Shown here: positions 1 to 5,234 of the stretch, in pieces
Numbering within the stretch: the first letter of the stretch is position 1
How the letters are laid out: each line of letters opens with the position of its first letter
NCBI GenBank assembly: GCA_012729875.1
Contig: JAAYCC010000177.1
Coordinates: 1 to 5,234 of the forward strand
DNA: 5,234 nucleotides
DNA from: Clostridiales bacterium
GTDB lineage: Bacteria; Bacillota; Clostridia; Oscillospirales; Oscillospiraceae
Direction of reading: 5' to 3'
Program-made: the position numbers and the translations under genes
Notes under the pieces: model-generated
Told to the model about the DNA's origin: nothing
What the model saw: only the letters and a program-made list of their open reading frames with translations
The model's database searches: none

Positions 1-306
1 ATTAACGCCAACCGACACGGCGGAGCCCGCGTCCACACTTACAACAGTCTCGGCAGCCTGTGCTTTCTGGTAGCTTCCGAACCCCAGACCGCAGCCTACA
101 ATGAGCGCGATTGCAGCGGCGCTGGCCACTGCCTTTTTCAGCAGGCCCTTGTTGCTCTCTGTGTTGTCGGTGCCGTTTTTGATTTCATTCATAAAAACTA
201 TTTCCCCTCCCTTGGATTCACATCCGGAGAGGATGGAGTCAAATACGTCCGGAGTCGCCGCCCTTACGGCCTCCGCAAGAATTTTCTCCGCTCTATTTCT
301 TTTCAT
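1..306 (-). CDS. Membrane anti-sigma factor, RsgI-like (partial, C-terminus off the left edge)
   Basis: The frame opens with ATG at 306 and stays open to base 1, giving the first 102 residues. Residues 1-57 are hydrophilic and probably cytoplasmic. They include ATPDVFDSILSGCESKGG at 17-34, which resembles the N-terminal PDVxDxI...C segment I recall from clostridial RsgI-type anti-sigma proteins. Residues 58-78 (KAVASAAAIALIVGCGLGFG) form one membrane span, so the remainder would be outside the cell. Residues 92-102 (DAGSAVSVGVN) sit in the register of the DVNPSIELxVN motif of RsgI proteins, but with Gly-Ser in place of Asn-Pro. The start overlaps the sigma gene by 14 bases and has its own AGGAGG six bases upstream, which suggests coupled translation. 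The likely role is to hold the upstream-encoded ECF sigma factor inactive at the membrane until an external signal arrives. The pairing and topology are well supported. The family name is an inference, and the sensory domain is not visible. Confidence 0.72.
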   Translation of the reverse strand, partial: MKRNRAEKILAEAVRAATPDVFDSILSGCESKGGEIVFMNEIKNGTDNTESNKGLLKKAVASAAAIALIVGCGLGFGSYQKAQAAETVVSVDAGSAVSVGVN

Positions 307-877
307 GTTTCCCCTCCTCTAATGCTCTTTGCAGCTTCCTTAGCGCCCGGCTGTACTTTGAAAGAACGGTTGACAGCGGCATAGAGAGCATACGGGCTAT
401 TTCGATGTGCTTAAGACCCGAAATGGCATGCAGCATAACGATTTGTCGCTCATCGTTACCAAGCTCTCTCATTGCAGCCTCCAGCACAACCCTTTGCTCG
501 ATTCCAAAGCTTGGATCGTGGGTCGCGTCATACAACTGTTCGTCTTCAGGCATCTCAACCGTTTTGCCCCGCTCACGCAGCTTACTTGTCGCCAGGTTTC
601 TTACTATGGTGAGAATCCAGGCCATGGGCTTGCCCATGCTCTGATATCCCTCCGCGGCAGACCAAATTTTGAGAAATGTGTCCTGCAGTACATCCTCCGC
701 GTCTTTTGAATTTTTTACGATTGATAGGGCAAAACCGTAGACCGCTGACCTGGACCCTGCATAAAGCTCTGCCAGCGCCGCCCTGTCTCCCGAAGCGATT
801 TGTTTAATACACGCCTCAATTTGTATAGGCGTTTGTGCAAAATCCTGTTCGGTAGACGTCGTTCCAAACAAATGCAT
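293..877 (-). CDS. ECF-type RNA polymerase sigma-70 family factor
   Basis: This is a 194-residue alternative sigma factor, a usual length for ECF sigmas, with regions 2 and 4 only. Region 2 spans about residues 34-105 and includes the helix NSKDAEDVLQDTFLKIW (56-72), the core-binding and -10 recognition part, then MAWILTIVRNLATSKLRER. Region 4 spans about 130-187, with RELGNDERQIVMLHAISGL followed by a helix-turn-helix (HIEIARMLSMPLSTVLSKYSRAL) that should contact the -35 element. The frame extends to a TTG at 898, but the AGGAGG at 884-889 lies inside that extension, six bases before the ATG at 877, so the ATG is taken as the start. The gene ends with TAG inside the start region of the membrane anti-sigma gene, a typical regulator and inhibitor pair. 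Its targets cannot be read from the window. It follows the terminator of the GtrA gene and should have its own promoter in 878-970, possibly autoregulated. Confidence 0.93.
   Translation of the reverse strand: MHLFGTTSTEQDFAQTPIQIEACIKQIASGDRAALAELYAGSRSAVYGFALSIVKNSKDAEDVLQDTFLKIWSAAEGYQSMGKPMAWILTIVRNLATSKLRERGKTVEMPEDEQLYDATHDPSFGIEQRVVLEAAMRELGNDERQIVMLHAISGLKHIEIARMLSMPLSTVLSKYSRALRKLQRALEEGKHEKK
313..318 (-). promoter_or_regulatory. Ribosome binding site of the anti-sigma gene, inside the sigma gene
   Basis: The minus strand reads AGGAGG followed by GGAAAC and then ATG at 306. The site lies within the last codons of the sigma gene, so the anti-sigma start has an independent strong Shine-Dalgarno site as well as the 14-base coding overlap. 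This fixes the anti-sigma start. Confidence 0.85.
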
Positions 878-883
878 CCTGCG

Positions 884-889
884 CCTCCT
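884..889 (-). promoter_or_regulatory. Ribosome binding site that decides the sigma factor start
   Basis: The minus strand reads AGGAGG, then CGCAGG, then ATG at 877. The six-base spacing is ideal. The TTG at 898 has no comparable site upstream and would put this Shine-Dalgarno sequence inside the coding region, giving an N-terminal run of arginines (IDRRRR), as expected for a misread RBS. Confidence 0.85.
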
Positions 890-970
890 GTCAATCAATT
901 AACGCACATTTGCGGCGTTTTATCGCGTGTATTTTTGTGTTTGCGAGTGTTTTTCTAACTTTTTAGTTAC

Positions 971-997
971 AAAAAGCCCGCCGTGTATCCGGCAGGC
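971..997 (-). terminator. Rho-independent terminator of the GtrA-family gene
   Basis: On the minus strand an 8-bp stem GCCTGCCG / CGGCGGGC (one T-G wobble) with a six-base loop GATACA is followed directly by TTTTT. It begins 15 bases after the TAA of the GtrA-family gene. On the plus strand the hairpin is followed by CAAAAA, so it should work in one direction only. It separates the GtrA unit from the sigma/anti-sigma unit. Confidence 0.88.
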
Positions 998-1011
998 CAA
1001 AAATATGTAAC

Positions 1012-1551
1012 TTATTGATTTGTCTCTCCGTTTTCGCCTTTTTTTGGATCGGCTTTTCCGTCAAGATTGAACGAGATAAACTTGCTGAGGATATAGTTCA
1101 GTATAACAATGCTCATAGTGATGAGCATCTTAGCAGGAAAGCCCTCAACTCCAAAAAGCGTTTGGTCAAGGCCGCAGCTTATCACAACCGGCAGCGCGAC
1201 GATTTCAATCGCTCCCGTCAGCATACGTCCTCCAATAAAGGTAACAGCTTCACCCCACACCAGCTTTCTCTCCCAGCTTTTGCTCTCGAAAACCCAAAGC
1301 TTGTTCGTGACAAAAGCCACAGATACGGCTACGATCCATGAAATAACATTGGAGACAAAAATGTTGATGTTAACATCTATTACTTTTTTAAAAAGTGTCA
1401 TGCTGATATTGTAGCCAAAGGGCAGTATGAGCATAAACAGCCAGTATGTCCCCCAGCTTATAATGGTGGTGGTCACGCCGAATATACAGTACATGATCAG
1501 CTCGCGGTGCTTATTAAAAAACTCGTGTAAGCGGGAAGGTTTTTCTTGCAA
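1012..1551 (-). CDS. GtrA-family four-helix membrane protein
   Basis: This 179-residue protein has four hydrophobic segments at about 19-42, 62-82, 102-124 and 138-158. The GtrA-like hallmarks are a WVF motif after helix 2 (FVTNKLWVFES, about 80-90) and an NYxxSKFxxF motif in helix 4. GtrA-family proteins are thought to move or position undecaprenyl-phosphate-linked sugars across the membrane for cell-surface glycan modification. Here the substrate is unknown. No glycosyltransferase gene lies beside it in the window, and it has its own promoter and terminator, so it looks like a single-gene unit. The start is TTG at 1551, supported by GGAGG seven bases upstream. The next in-frame ATG (codon 20) would cut into helix 1. 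A charged tail of about 18 residues (DGKADPKKGENGETNQ) follows helix 4. The family call is secure; the function is an inference. Confidence 0.88.
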   Translation of the reverse strand: MQEKPSRLHEFFNKHRELIMYCIFGVTTTIISWGTYWLFMLILPFGYNISMTLFKKVIDVNINIFVSNVISWIVAVSVAFVTNKLWVFESKSWERKLVWGEAVTFIGGRMLTGAIEIVALPVVISCGLDQTLFGVEGFPAKMLITMSIVILNYILSKFISFNLDGKADPKKGENGETNQ

Positions 1552-1558
1552 AGGAACG

Positions 1559-1563
1559 CCTCC
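1559..1563 (-). promoter_or_regulatory. Ribosome binding site supporting the TTG start of the GtrA-family gene
   Basis: The minus strand reads GGAGG, then seven bases (CGTTCCT), then TTG at 1551. No ATG lies nearby in the frame, so this site is the main reason to accept the TTG start. Confidence 0.75.
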
Positions 1564-1598
1564 GTTCGATGTAATAGAAAAAACTGGGCTTTCTGGTT

Positions 1599-1626
1599 AT
1601 TTTACCACACCGTACAAAGATGTCAA
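1599..1626 (-). promoter_or_regulatory. Housekeeping (sigma-A type) promoter of the GtrA-family gene
   Basis: The minus strand carries a perfect -35 TTGACA (1621-1626), a 16-base spacer, and a -10 TAAAAT (1599-1604) that matches TATAAT at five of six positions. The -10 is preceded by TGG, an extended -10 (TGn) element. Transcription would start near 1592, leaving an untranslated leader of about 40 bases before the TTG at 1551. It lies just downstream of the ilvD terminator hairpin, so the GtrA gene is expected to be transcribed independently of the ilv operon. Confidence 0.8.
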
Positions 1627-1640
1627 CGCACATCTGCACG

Positions 1641-1677
1641 AAAATGTCCCGATAATCCTAGGACTAGCGGGACTTTT
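1641..1677 (-). terminator. Probable terminator hairpin at the end of the ilv operon, possibly bidirectional
   Basis: A 6-bp inverted repeat GTCCCG (1646-1651) / CGGGAC (1668-1673) encloses a 16-base loop that contains the perfect palindrome TCCTAGGA (1656-1663). It is flanked by AAAA on one side and TTTT on the other, so a T run follows the stem in both reading directions (minus strand: GGGACATTTT). It starts 22 bases after the ilvD stop codon. The stem is short and the loop large, so termination may be partial. No plus-strand gene is seen that would need it in the other direction. Confidence 0.55.
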
Positions 1678-1694
1678 CTGCGTAATCTGTAGAA

Positions 1695-3359
1695 TTACCT
1701 GAACTCAAGCGTCGCTCCCTGAGCCGCGGTGGTGACCATTCTAGCGTAGCGCGCAAGATAGCCCGTGGTAACTCTGGGCGGAGGGCAGACCCACGCTCTA
1801 CGGCGCTTTTCCAGCTCCTCGTCGGAAATAAGGGCATTTATACTGTGATCAGGTATATCAATGGATATGACATCCCCATCCCTTAAAAGAGCGATGTCGC
1901 CGCCAAGAGCCGCCTCGGGAGAGACATGCCCTATCGAGGCACCGCGGGTGGCTCCCGAAAAGCGCCCGTCGGTTATAAGTGCCACGCTCTTGTCAAGACC
2001 CATACCCGCGATCGCGGAGGTGGGATTGAGCATCTCGCGCATACCCGGTCCGCCCTTGGGTCCCTCATAGCGGATGACCACAACGTCTCCTGAAACTATC
2101 TTGCCCGCATATATGGCGGCTATGGCGTCGTCCTCGGAGTCGAAAACCCTGGCCGGGCCCTCGTGCTTCATCATCTCAGGCGCGACGGCCGACTGCTTGA
2201 CTACACATCCGTCGCGCGCGATGTTGCCTTTCAAAACCGCGATGCCGCCGTACGGGGAGTAGGGATTATCGATAGATCGGATAATACTATTGTCCAAAAT
2301 CTTTACCCCGGAGAGGTTTTCACCCAGCGTCTGACCTGTACAGGTCATTACAGAGGTGTCCAGCAGACCTTTTTTTGTAAGCTCCGACATAACTGCATGG
2401 ACGCCTCCGGCACGGTCCAGATCCTCCATGTAAGTGTCGCCGGCAGGGGCGAGGTGGCAGAGATTAGGCGTCTTTTCCGAAAACTCGTTTGCCATTTCAA
2501 GGTTGAGCGTTACTCCTGCCTCCTTTGCTATGGCAGGCAGATGCAGCATGGTGTTCGTGGAGCAGCCCAAAGCCATATCCACGATCTCCGCGTTGTGGAA
2601 GGCTGCCTCAGTCATGATGTCAGAGGGACGGATATCCTTTTCAAGCAGCTCCATGACCTTCATTCCGGCCTCTTTGGCGAGACGAAGACGTGCGCTCATA
2701 ACAGCGGGAATCGTGCCGTTGCCGGCAAGTGCCATACCCAGCGCCTCGGTCACACAGTTCATGGAGTTCGCGGTGTACATTCCGGAGCAAGAGCCGCAGG
2801 TTGGGCAGGCCTCGTACTCATACCGCTCGACATCCTCCCCGGTGATCCTGCCCGCGTGATATGCGCCCACGGCCTCGAACATTGAACTGAGGCAGGTGCG
2901 CTTTCCTTCGAGATGTCCCGACAGCATGGGTCCGCCGGATACAAAGATGGTCGGAACGTTTATACGTGCCGCCGCCATCAAAAGGCCGGGTACGTTCTTG
3001 TCGCAGTTCGGTATCATGACCAGTGCGTCGAACTGGTGCGCCAGTGCCATACACTCCGTACTGTCGGCTATCAAATCTCTCGTAACAAGGGAATACTTCA
3101 TCCCCTCATGTCCCATCGCGATACCATCACAGACTGCTATCGCGGGAAAGGCTACCGGTACGCCGCCGGCCATCAGAACTCCCTGCTTCACCGCAGCCGT
3201 AATTTTGTCCAGGTTCATGTGTCCGGGAACTATCTCGTTATAAGAGCTGACTATGCCCACGAGCGGGCGCGACAGCTCCTCCTTTGTATAACCCAGAGCG
3301 TAAAACAGACTGCGGTGGGGGGCCTGCGATATGCCCTTTTTTACATTGTCACTTTTCAT
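1695..3359 (-). CDS. ilvD: Dihydroxy-acid dehydratase
   Basis: IlvD removes water from 2,3-dihydroxy-isovalerate and 2,3-dihydroxy-3-methylvalerate to give the keto acid precursors of valine and leucine, and of isoleucine. The 554-residue length is normal for the IlvD/Edd family. Visible signatures are VCDGIAMGHEGM (76-87), the cysteine motif IPNCDKNVPG (116-125; C119, with metal-binding D120 and K121), CPTCGSCSGMYTANS (185-199; C191), GCSTNTMLHLPA (265-276) and TDGRFSGATRGASIGH (463-478). The position that carries the first cluster cysteine in [2Fe-2S] plant and mycobacterial enzymes reads VPGH here (44-47), as in E. coli IlvD. This points to the oxygen-sensitive [4Fe-4S] type and suits an anaerobe. 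The start is ATG with AAAGGAG six bases upstream. It follows ilvC after a 117-base gap with a large hairpin and is probably the last gene of the operon. Confidence 0.97.
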   Translation of the reverse strand: MKSDNVKKGISQAPHRSLFYALGYTKEELSRPLVGIVSSYNEIVPGHMNLDKITAAVKQGVLMAGGVPVAFPAIAVCDGIAMGHEGMKYSLVTRDLIADSTECMALAHQFDALVMIPNCDKNVPGLLMAAARINVPTIFVSGGPMLSGHLEGKRTCLSSMFEAVGAYHAGRITGEDVERYEYEACPTCGSCSGMYTANSMNCVTEALGMALAGNGTIPAVMSARLRLAKEAGMKVMELLEKDIRPSDIMTEAAFHNAEIVDMALGCSTNTMLHLPAIAKEAGVTLNLEMANEFSEKTPNLCHLAPAGDTYMEDLDRAGGVHAVMSELTKKGLLDTSVMTCTGQTLGENLSGVKILDNSIIRSIDNPYSPYGGIAVLKGNIARDGCVVKQSAVAPEMMKHEGPARVFDSEDDAIAAIYAGKIVSGDVVVIRYEGPKGGPGMREMLNPTSAIAGMGLDKSVALITDGRFSGATRGASIGHVSPEAALGGDIALLRDGDVISIDIPDHSINALISDEELEKRRRAWVCPPPRVTTGYLARYARMVTTAAQGATLEFR

Positions 3360-3421
3360 TTTTTACTCCTTTACAAGAGTTGTGCCATTAAAAGATGCGC
3401 CAATATCCAAAGCCCTTGGGG

Positions 3422-3466
3422 CGTTTAGCTTCTGGGCTTTTAATAAAAGCACACAGAAGCTAAACG
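3422..3466. repeat. Perfect 13-bp inverted repeat with a nested second stem, between ilvC and ilvD
   Basis: CGTTTAGCTTCTG (3422-3434) is the exact reverse complement of CAGAAGCTAAACG (3454-3466). Inside it, GCTTTT (3436-3441) pairs with AAAAGC (3445-3450) around a three-base loop. The whole element can fold into one hairpin of 19 base pairs interrupted by a small internal loop (1 base against 3). No T run follows on the minus strand, so it is not a standard terminator. In the ilvC-ilvD transcript it could act as a processing, stabilising or attenuating structure. A small extra hairpin (GCCC-CAA-GGGC on the minus strand, 3412-3422) abuts its ilvD-side foot. Confidence 0.8.
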
Positions 3467-3476
3467 AAAGCTTTTC

Positions 3477-4472
3477 TTACTTTTTCAGCCAGCTCATCAT
3501 CTTGCGCAGCTCGGCGCCGACCTTCTCCAGAGGGTGCTCGGCTTCTTTACGGCGTGTGGCAAGGAACTTGACCTTACGTCCCGCTGAGAATTCCTGGATA
3601 AACTCTGACGCAAAGGTGCCGTCCTGAATTTCGGACAGGACTTTCTTCATCTCCTTGCGGGTATCTTCGGTGATGAGGCGCTTACCGGTGCGGTAGTCTC
3701 CATATTCGGCGGTGTTTGAAACAGAGTAGCGCATCATGGCGAATCCGCCGCTGTTTATCAGGTCGACAATGAGCTTCATCTCATGTATGCACTCAAAGTA
3801 TGCCATTTCAGGCTCATAGCCCGCCTCCACAAGTGTATCAAAGCCGGCCTTCATAAGCTCCGTAACGCCTCCGCAGAGAACCGCCTGCTCTCCGAAGAGG
3901 TCCGTCTCCGTCTCCTCCCGGAAGCTGGTTTCAAGGATTCCCGCGCGCCCTGCGCCGATTCCGGAGGCGTATGCCAGAGCGTATTCCTTTGCCCTGCCGG
4001 TGGCGTCCTGGTGGACCGCTATAAGGCTCGGTACCCCCTTGCCCTCCAGATACTGGCTGCGCACAGTGTGTCCCGGCCCCTTGGGCGCTACCATTATAAC
4101 GTCCACGTTTGCGGGCGGAGTAATTAGGTTGAAGTGTATGTTGAAGCCGTGGGCAAACATGAGGGCGTTGCCCTCAGTTAGGTAGGGTGCGATCTCCGCG
4201 GTATAGATGTCCGCAGCCTTTTCGTCGGGAACGAGCATCATGATCATGTCGGCAGCTTTAGCCGCCTCGGGCACAGTCATGACTTTCAGACCGGCCTTTT
4301 CCGCCTTAGGCCAGCTCTTGGAATCGGAACGCAGGCCGACGACGACGTTTACCCCGGATTCCTTCAGGTTCTGCGCGTGTGCGTGTCCCTGGCTGCCGTA
4401 TCCTATAATTGCGACGGTGCGGTTGTCCAAAAGCCCGAGATTGCAGTCCGTGTCATAGTATTTGTTGATCAT
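3477..4472 (-). CDS. ilvC: Ketol-acid reductoisomerase, class I
   Basis: IlvC carries out the alkyl shift and NAD(P)H-dependent reduction of acetolactate and acetohydroxybutyrate to the dihydroxy acids used by IlvD. At 331 residues it has the short class I length. The N-terminal Rossmann domain shows GYGSQGHAHAQNL (24-36). The cofactor loop GLRSDSKSW (46-54) carries serines suited to the NADPH phosphate. Also visible are the catalytic His in FAHGF (H108) and APKGPGHTVRSQY (129-141). The C-terminal knotted domain holds the magnesium ligands D191 and E195 (ETDLFGEQ) and E227 and E231 (ECIHEMKL), with the substrate serine in SVSNTAE (250-256; S252). The ATG start is preceded by AAAGGAAG about eight bases upstream. 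It lies 63 bases after ilvN and 117 bases before ilvD in one operon. NADPH preference is inferred from the loop. Confidence 0.97.
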   Translation of the reverse strand: MINKYYDTDCNLGLLDNRTVAIIGYGSQGHAHAQNLKESGVNVVVGLRSDSKSWPKAEKAGLKVMTVPEAAKAADMIMMLVPDEKAADIYTAEIAPYLTEGNALMFAHGFNIHFNLITPPANVDVIMVAPKGPGHTVRSQYLEGKGVPSLIAVHQDATGRAKEYALAYASGIGAGRAGILETSFREETETDLFGEQAVLCGGVTELMKAGFDTLVEAGYEPEMAYFECIHEMKLIVDLINSGGFAMMRYSVSNTAEYGDYRTGKRLITEDTRKEMKKVLSEIQDGTFASEFIQEFSAGRKVKFLATRRKEAEHPLEKVGAELRKMMSWLKK

Positions 4473-4535
4473 TGTATTTGCTTCCTTTCTTGATTATGGA
4501 TTTTTAATTTAATATATATCTAAACGACTGGTAAA

Positions 4536-5060
4536 TCAGCTGCGGTGGCTTTCAAAATCCTCACAGACCATTATTCTGCTTCCGCGGTCTATGGCGGTTA
4601 CGCCGGTTCGGCACAGCTCCAGTATTTCATACTTGGCAACGACGTCCAGGAACCCGTCTATCTTGCTGGGCTTTCCCGTCAGCTCGCAGACTATGCTGTC
4701 GGGGGAGTAGTCCACAATGCTTGCCTTGTATACCTCGCAGATGTCGCGGATGGCGGAGCGCTGGGCCTCTTCTGCCGCAACCTTTACGAGCAGCAGCTCG
4801 CGCATGATCGCCTCGTTTTCGTCTTCGATCCTGACAGCCTTGACCTCCACAAGCTTTTTTGTCTGGAGAATTATCTGCTCTATGATGCGGTCGTCTCCAT
4901 GTGACACAAGAGTAATGCGGGAGATGGATGGGTCGTTGGTCTCGGAAACGGTAAGCGAATCGATATTATAGCCGCGCCTTCCAAAAAGCATGGAAACGCG
5001 TGACAGCACGTTTGCGTTGTTTTCAACGAGCAGAGCTATTACAACTTTGTTTATACCCAT
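4536..5060 (-). CDS. ilvN: Acetolactate synthase, small regulatory subunit
   Basis: This is the regulatory subunit that activates the catalytic subunit IlvB and mediates valine feedback. The 174-residue length is typical. An N-terminal ACT domain covers about residues 4-77 (VENNANVLSRVSMLFGRRG at 12-30, then YNIDSLTVSETNDPSISRITL), and the C-terminal small-subunit domain covers about 84-160. Against E. coli IlvH, the valine-contacting Asn11 and Asn29 are kept (N14 and N32), but Gly14 is replaced by Asn (N17), so feedback control may differ. The start is ATG at 5060 with GGGAGGA upstream, 15 bases after the ilvB stop, which suggests tight co-expression of the two subunits. It could equally be called ilvH; ilvN is chosen because of its place directly after ilvB. 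Confidence 0.95.
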   Translation of the reverse strand: MGINKVVIALLVENNANVLSRVSMLFGRRGYNIDSLTVSETNDPSISRITLVSHGDDRIIEQIILQTKKLVEVKAVRIEDENEAIMRELLLVKVAAEEAQRSAIRDICEVYKASIVDYSPDSIVCELTGKPSKIDGFLDVVAKYEILELCRTGVTAIDRGSRIMVCEDFESHRS

Positions 5061-5075
5061 GTCTGTTCCTCCCGT

Positions 5076-5234
5076 CTATTCCGTCATTACTTCGCGGACT
5101 GTGTCGCCGCTGCTTATCATCGGCAATACTCTCTCCCTGCAGTCGATAGGACATACGATCCATGCAGGTTTATCCGCCTCAAGCGCCTGCTTGAGGACCG
5201 CGGAGAACTCTTCTCTGGTTTCGGCCCTGTAGCC
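5076..5234 (-). CDS. ilvB: Acetolactate synthase, large catalytic subunit (partial, C-terminal 52 residues)
   Basis: An open frame enters from the right edge and ends with TAG at 5076-5078. The tail reads from GYRAETREEFSAVLKQALEA through KPAWIVCPIDCRERVLPM to GDTVREVMTE. It matches the end of thiamine-diphosphate-dependent acetolactate synthases, which have a P-x-hydrophobic-DxxVLPM pattern near the C-terminus. The ThDP- and FAD-binding domains lie outside the window. It stops 15 bases before ilvN, its usual partner, and heads the visible part of the ilvBNCD order. The identification rests on this tail plus the adjacent ilvN. Confidence 0.88.
   Translation of the reverse strand, partial: GYRAETREEFSAVLKQALEADKPAWIVCPIDCRERVLPMISSGDTVREVMTE

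Noticed and set aside
1427..1702. A 91-codon plus-strand frame crossing the ilvD-GtrA gap
   Set aside because: It begins inside the GtrA gene in antisense and crosses the minus-strand promoter and the terminator hairpin. No ribosome binding site or family resemblance was seen.
2163..2885. A 240-codon open frame on the plus strand opposite ilvD
   Set aside because: It lies wholly within ilvD in antisense. Its translation shows no recognisable domain and is rich in Cys, His and Arg as expected from a mirror of coding DNA, and no ribosome binding site was evident.
3360..3421. A separate promoter for ilvD
   Set aside because: The 60 bases before the ilvD start hold no convincing -35/-10 pair on the minus strand. 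Only the ribosome binding site is clear.
2913..3428. A 171-codon plus-strand frame running past the ilvD start
   Set aside because: Most of it is antisense to ilvD and the rest covers the ilvC-ilvD gap. Its composition is that of a shadow frame and nothing supports expression.
4473..4535. A possible internal promoter between ilvN and ilvC (TTTACC, 17 bases, TTAAAT on the minus strand)
   Set aside because: Each box matches the consensus at only four of six positions, and the gap is AT-rich, so such matches are expected by chance. The short gap fits a continuous operon.
5061..5075. A T-box or leader-peptide attenuator controlling the ilv genes
   Set aside because: Such a leader would precede the first gene of the operon, which lies beyond the right edge. 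The ilvB-ilvN gap is only 15 bases and has room for nothing but the ribosome binding site.

Overview
The window reads as a chromosomal segment of an anaerobic Firmicute, most likely a Clostridia-class organism. The evidence is strong AGGAGG-type ribosome binding sites, an ECF sigma factor with an overlapping RsgI-like anti-sigma gene, a roughly balanced base composition with AT-rich intergenic gaps, and a dihydroxy-acid dehydratase of the VPGH type. The genus cannot be fixed from the sequence. Every supported gene lies on the minus strand, so transcription runs from the right edge to the left.

Right part (5234 down to 1695): a branched-chain amino acid operon in the order ilvB (only the C-terminal 52 codons are present), ilvN, ilvC, ilvD. 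Acetolactate synthase (IlvB catalytic, IlvN regulatory) makes acetolactate or acetohydroxybutyrate. IlvC isomerises and reduces these products, and IlvD dehydrates the resulting diols to the 2-keto acid precursors of valine, leucine and isoleucine. A 13-bp perfect inverted repeat with a second stem nested inside it lies between ilvC and ilvD. A hairpin with flanking A/T runs follows ilvD and probably ends the operon. The operon promoter and any leader lie outside the window.

Middle part (1626 down to 971): a stand-alone unit made of a near-consensus extended -10 promoter, a TTG-started gene for a four-helix GtrA-family membrane protein, and a clear Rho-independent terminator.

Left part (about 970 down to 1): an ECF sigma factor gene, followed with a 14-base overlap by a membrane anti-sigma gene that runs off the left edge. 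The anti-sigma protein resembles the RsgI family. Where that family usually has an Asn-Pro autocleavage site, it appears to carry Gly-Ser. This is the most interesting lead in the window, but the extracellular domain is mostly missing here.

The ilv operon is ordinary housekeeping. The points worth a second look are the anti-sigma motif, the Gly-to-Asn change in the valine-binding loop of IlvN, and the nested palindrome between ilvC and ilvD. No mobile element, CRISPR array, tRNA or rRNA was seen.
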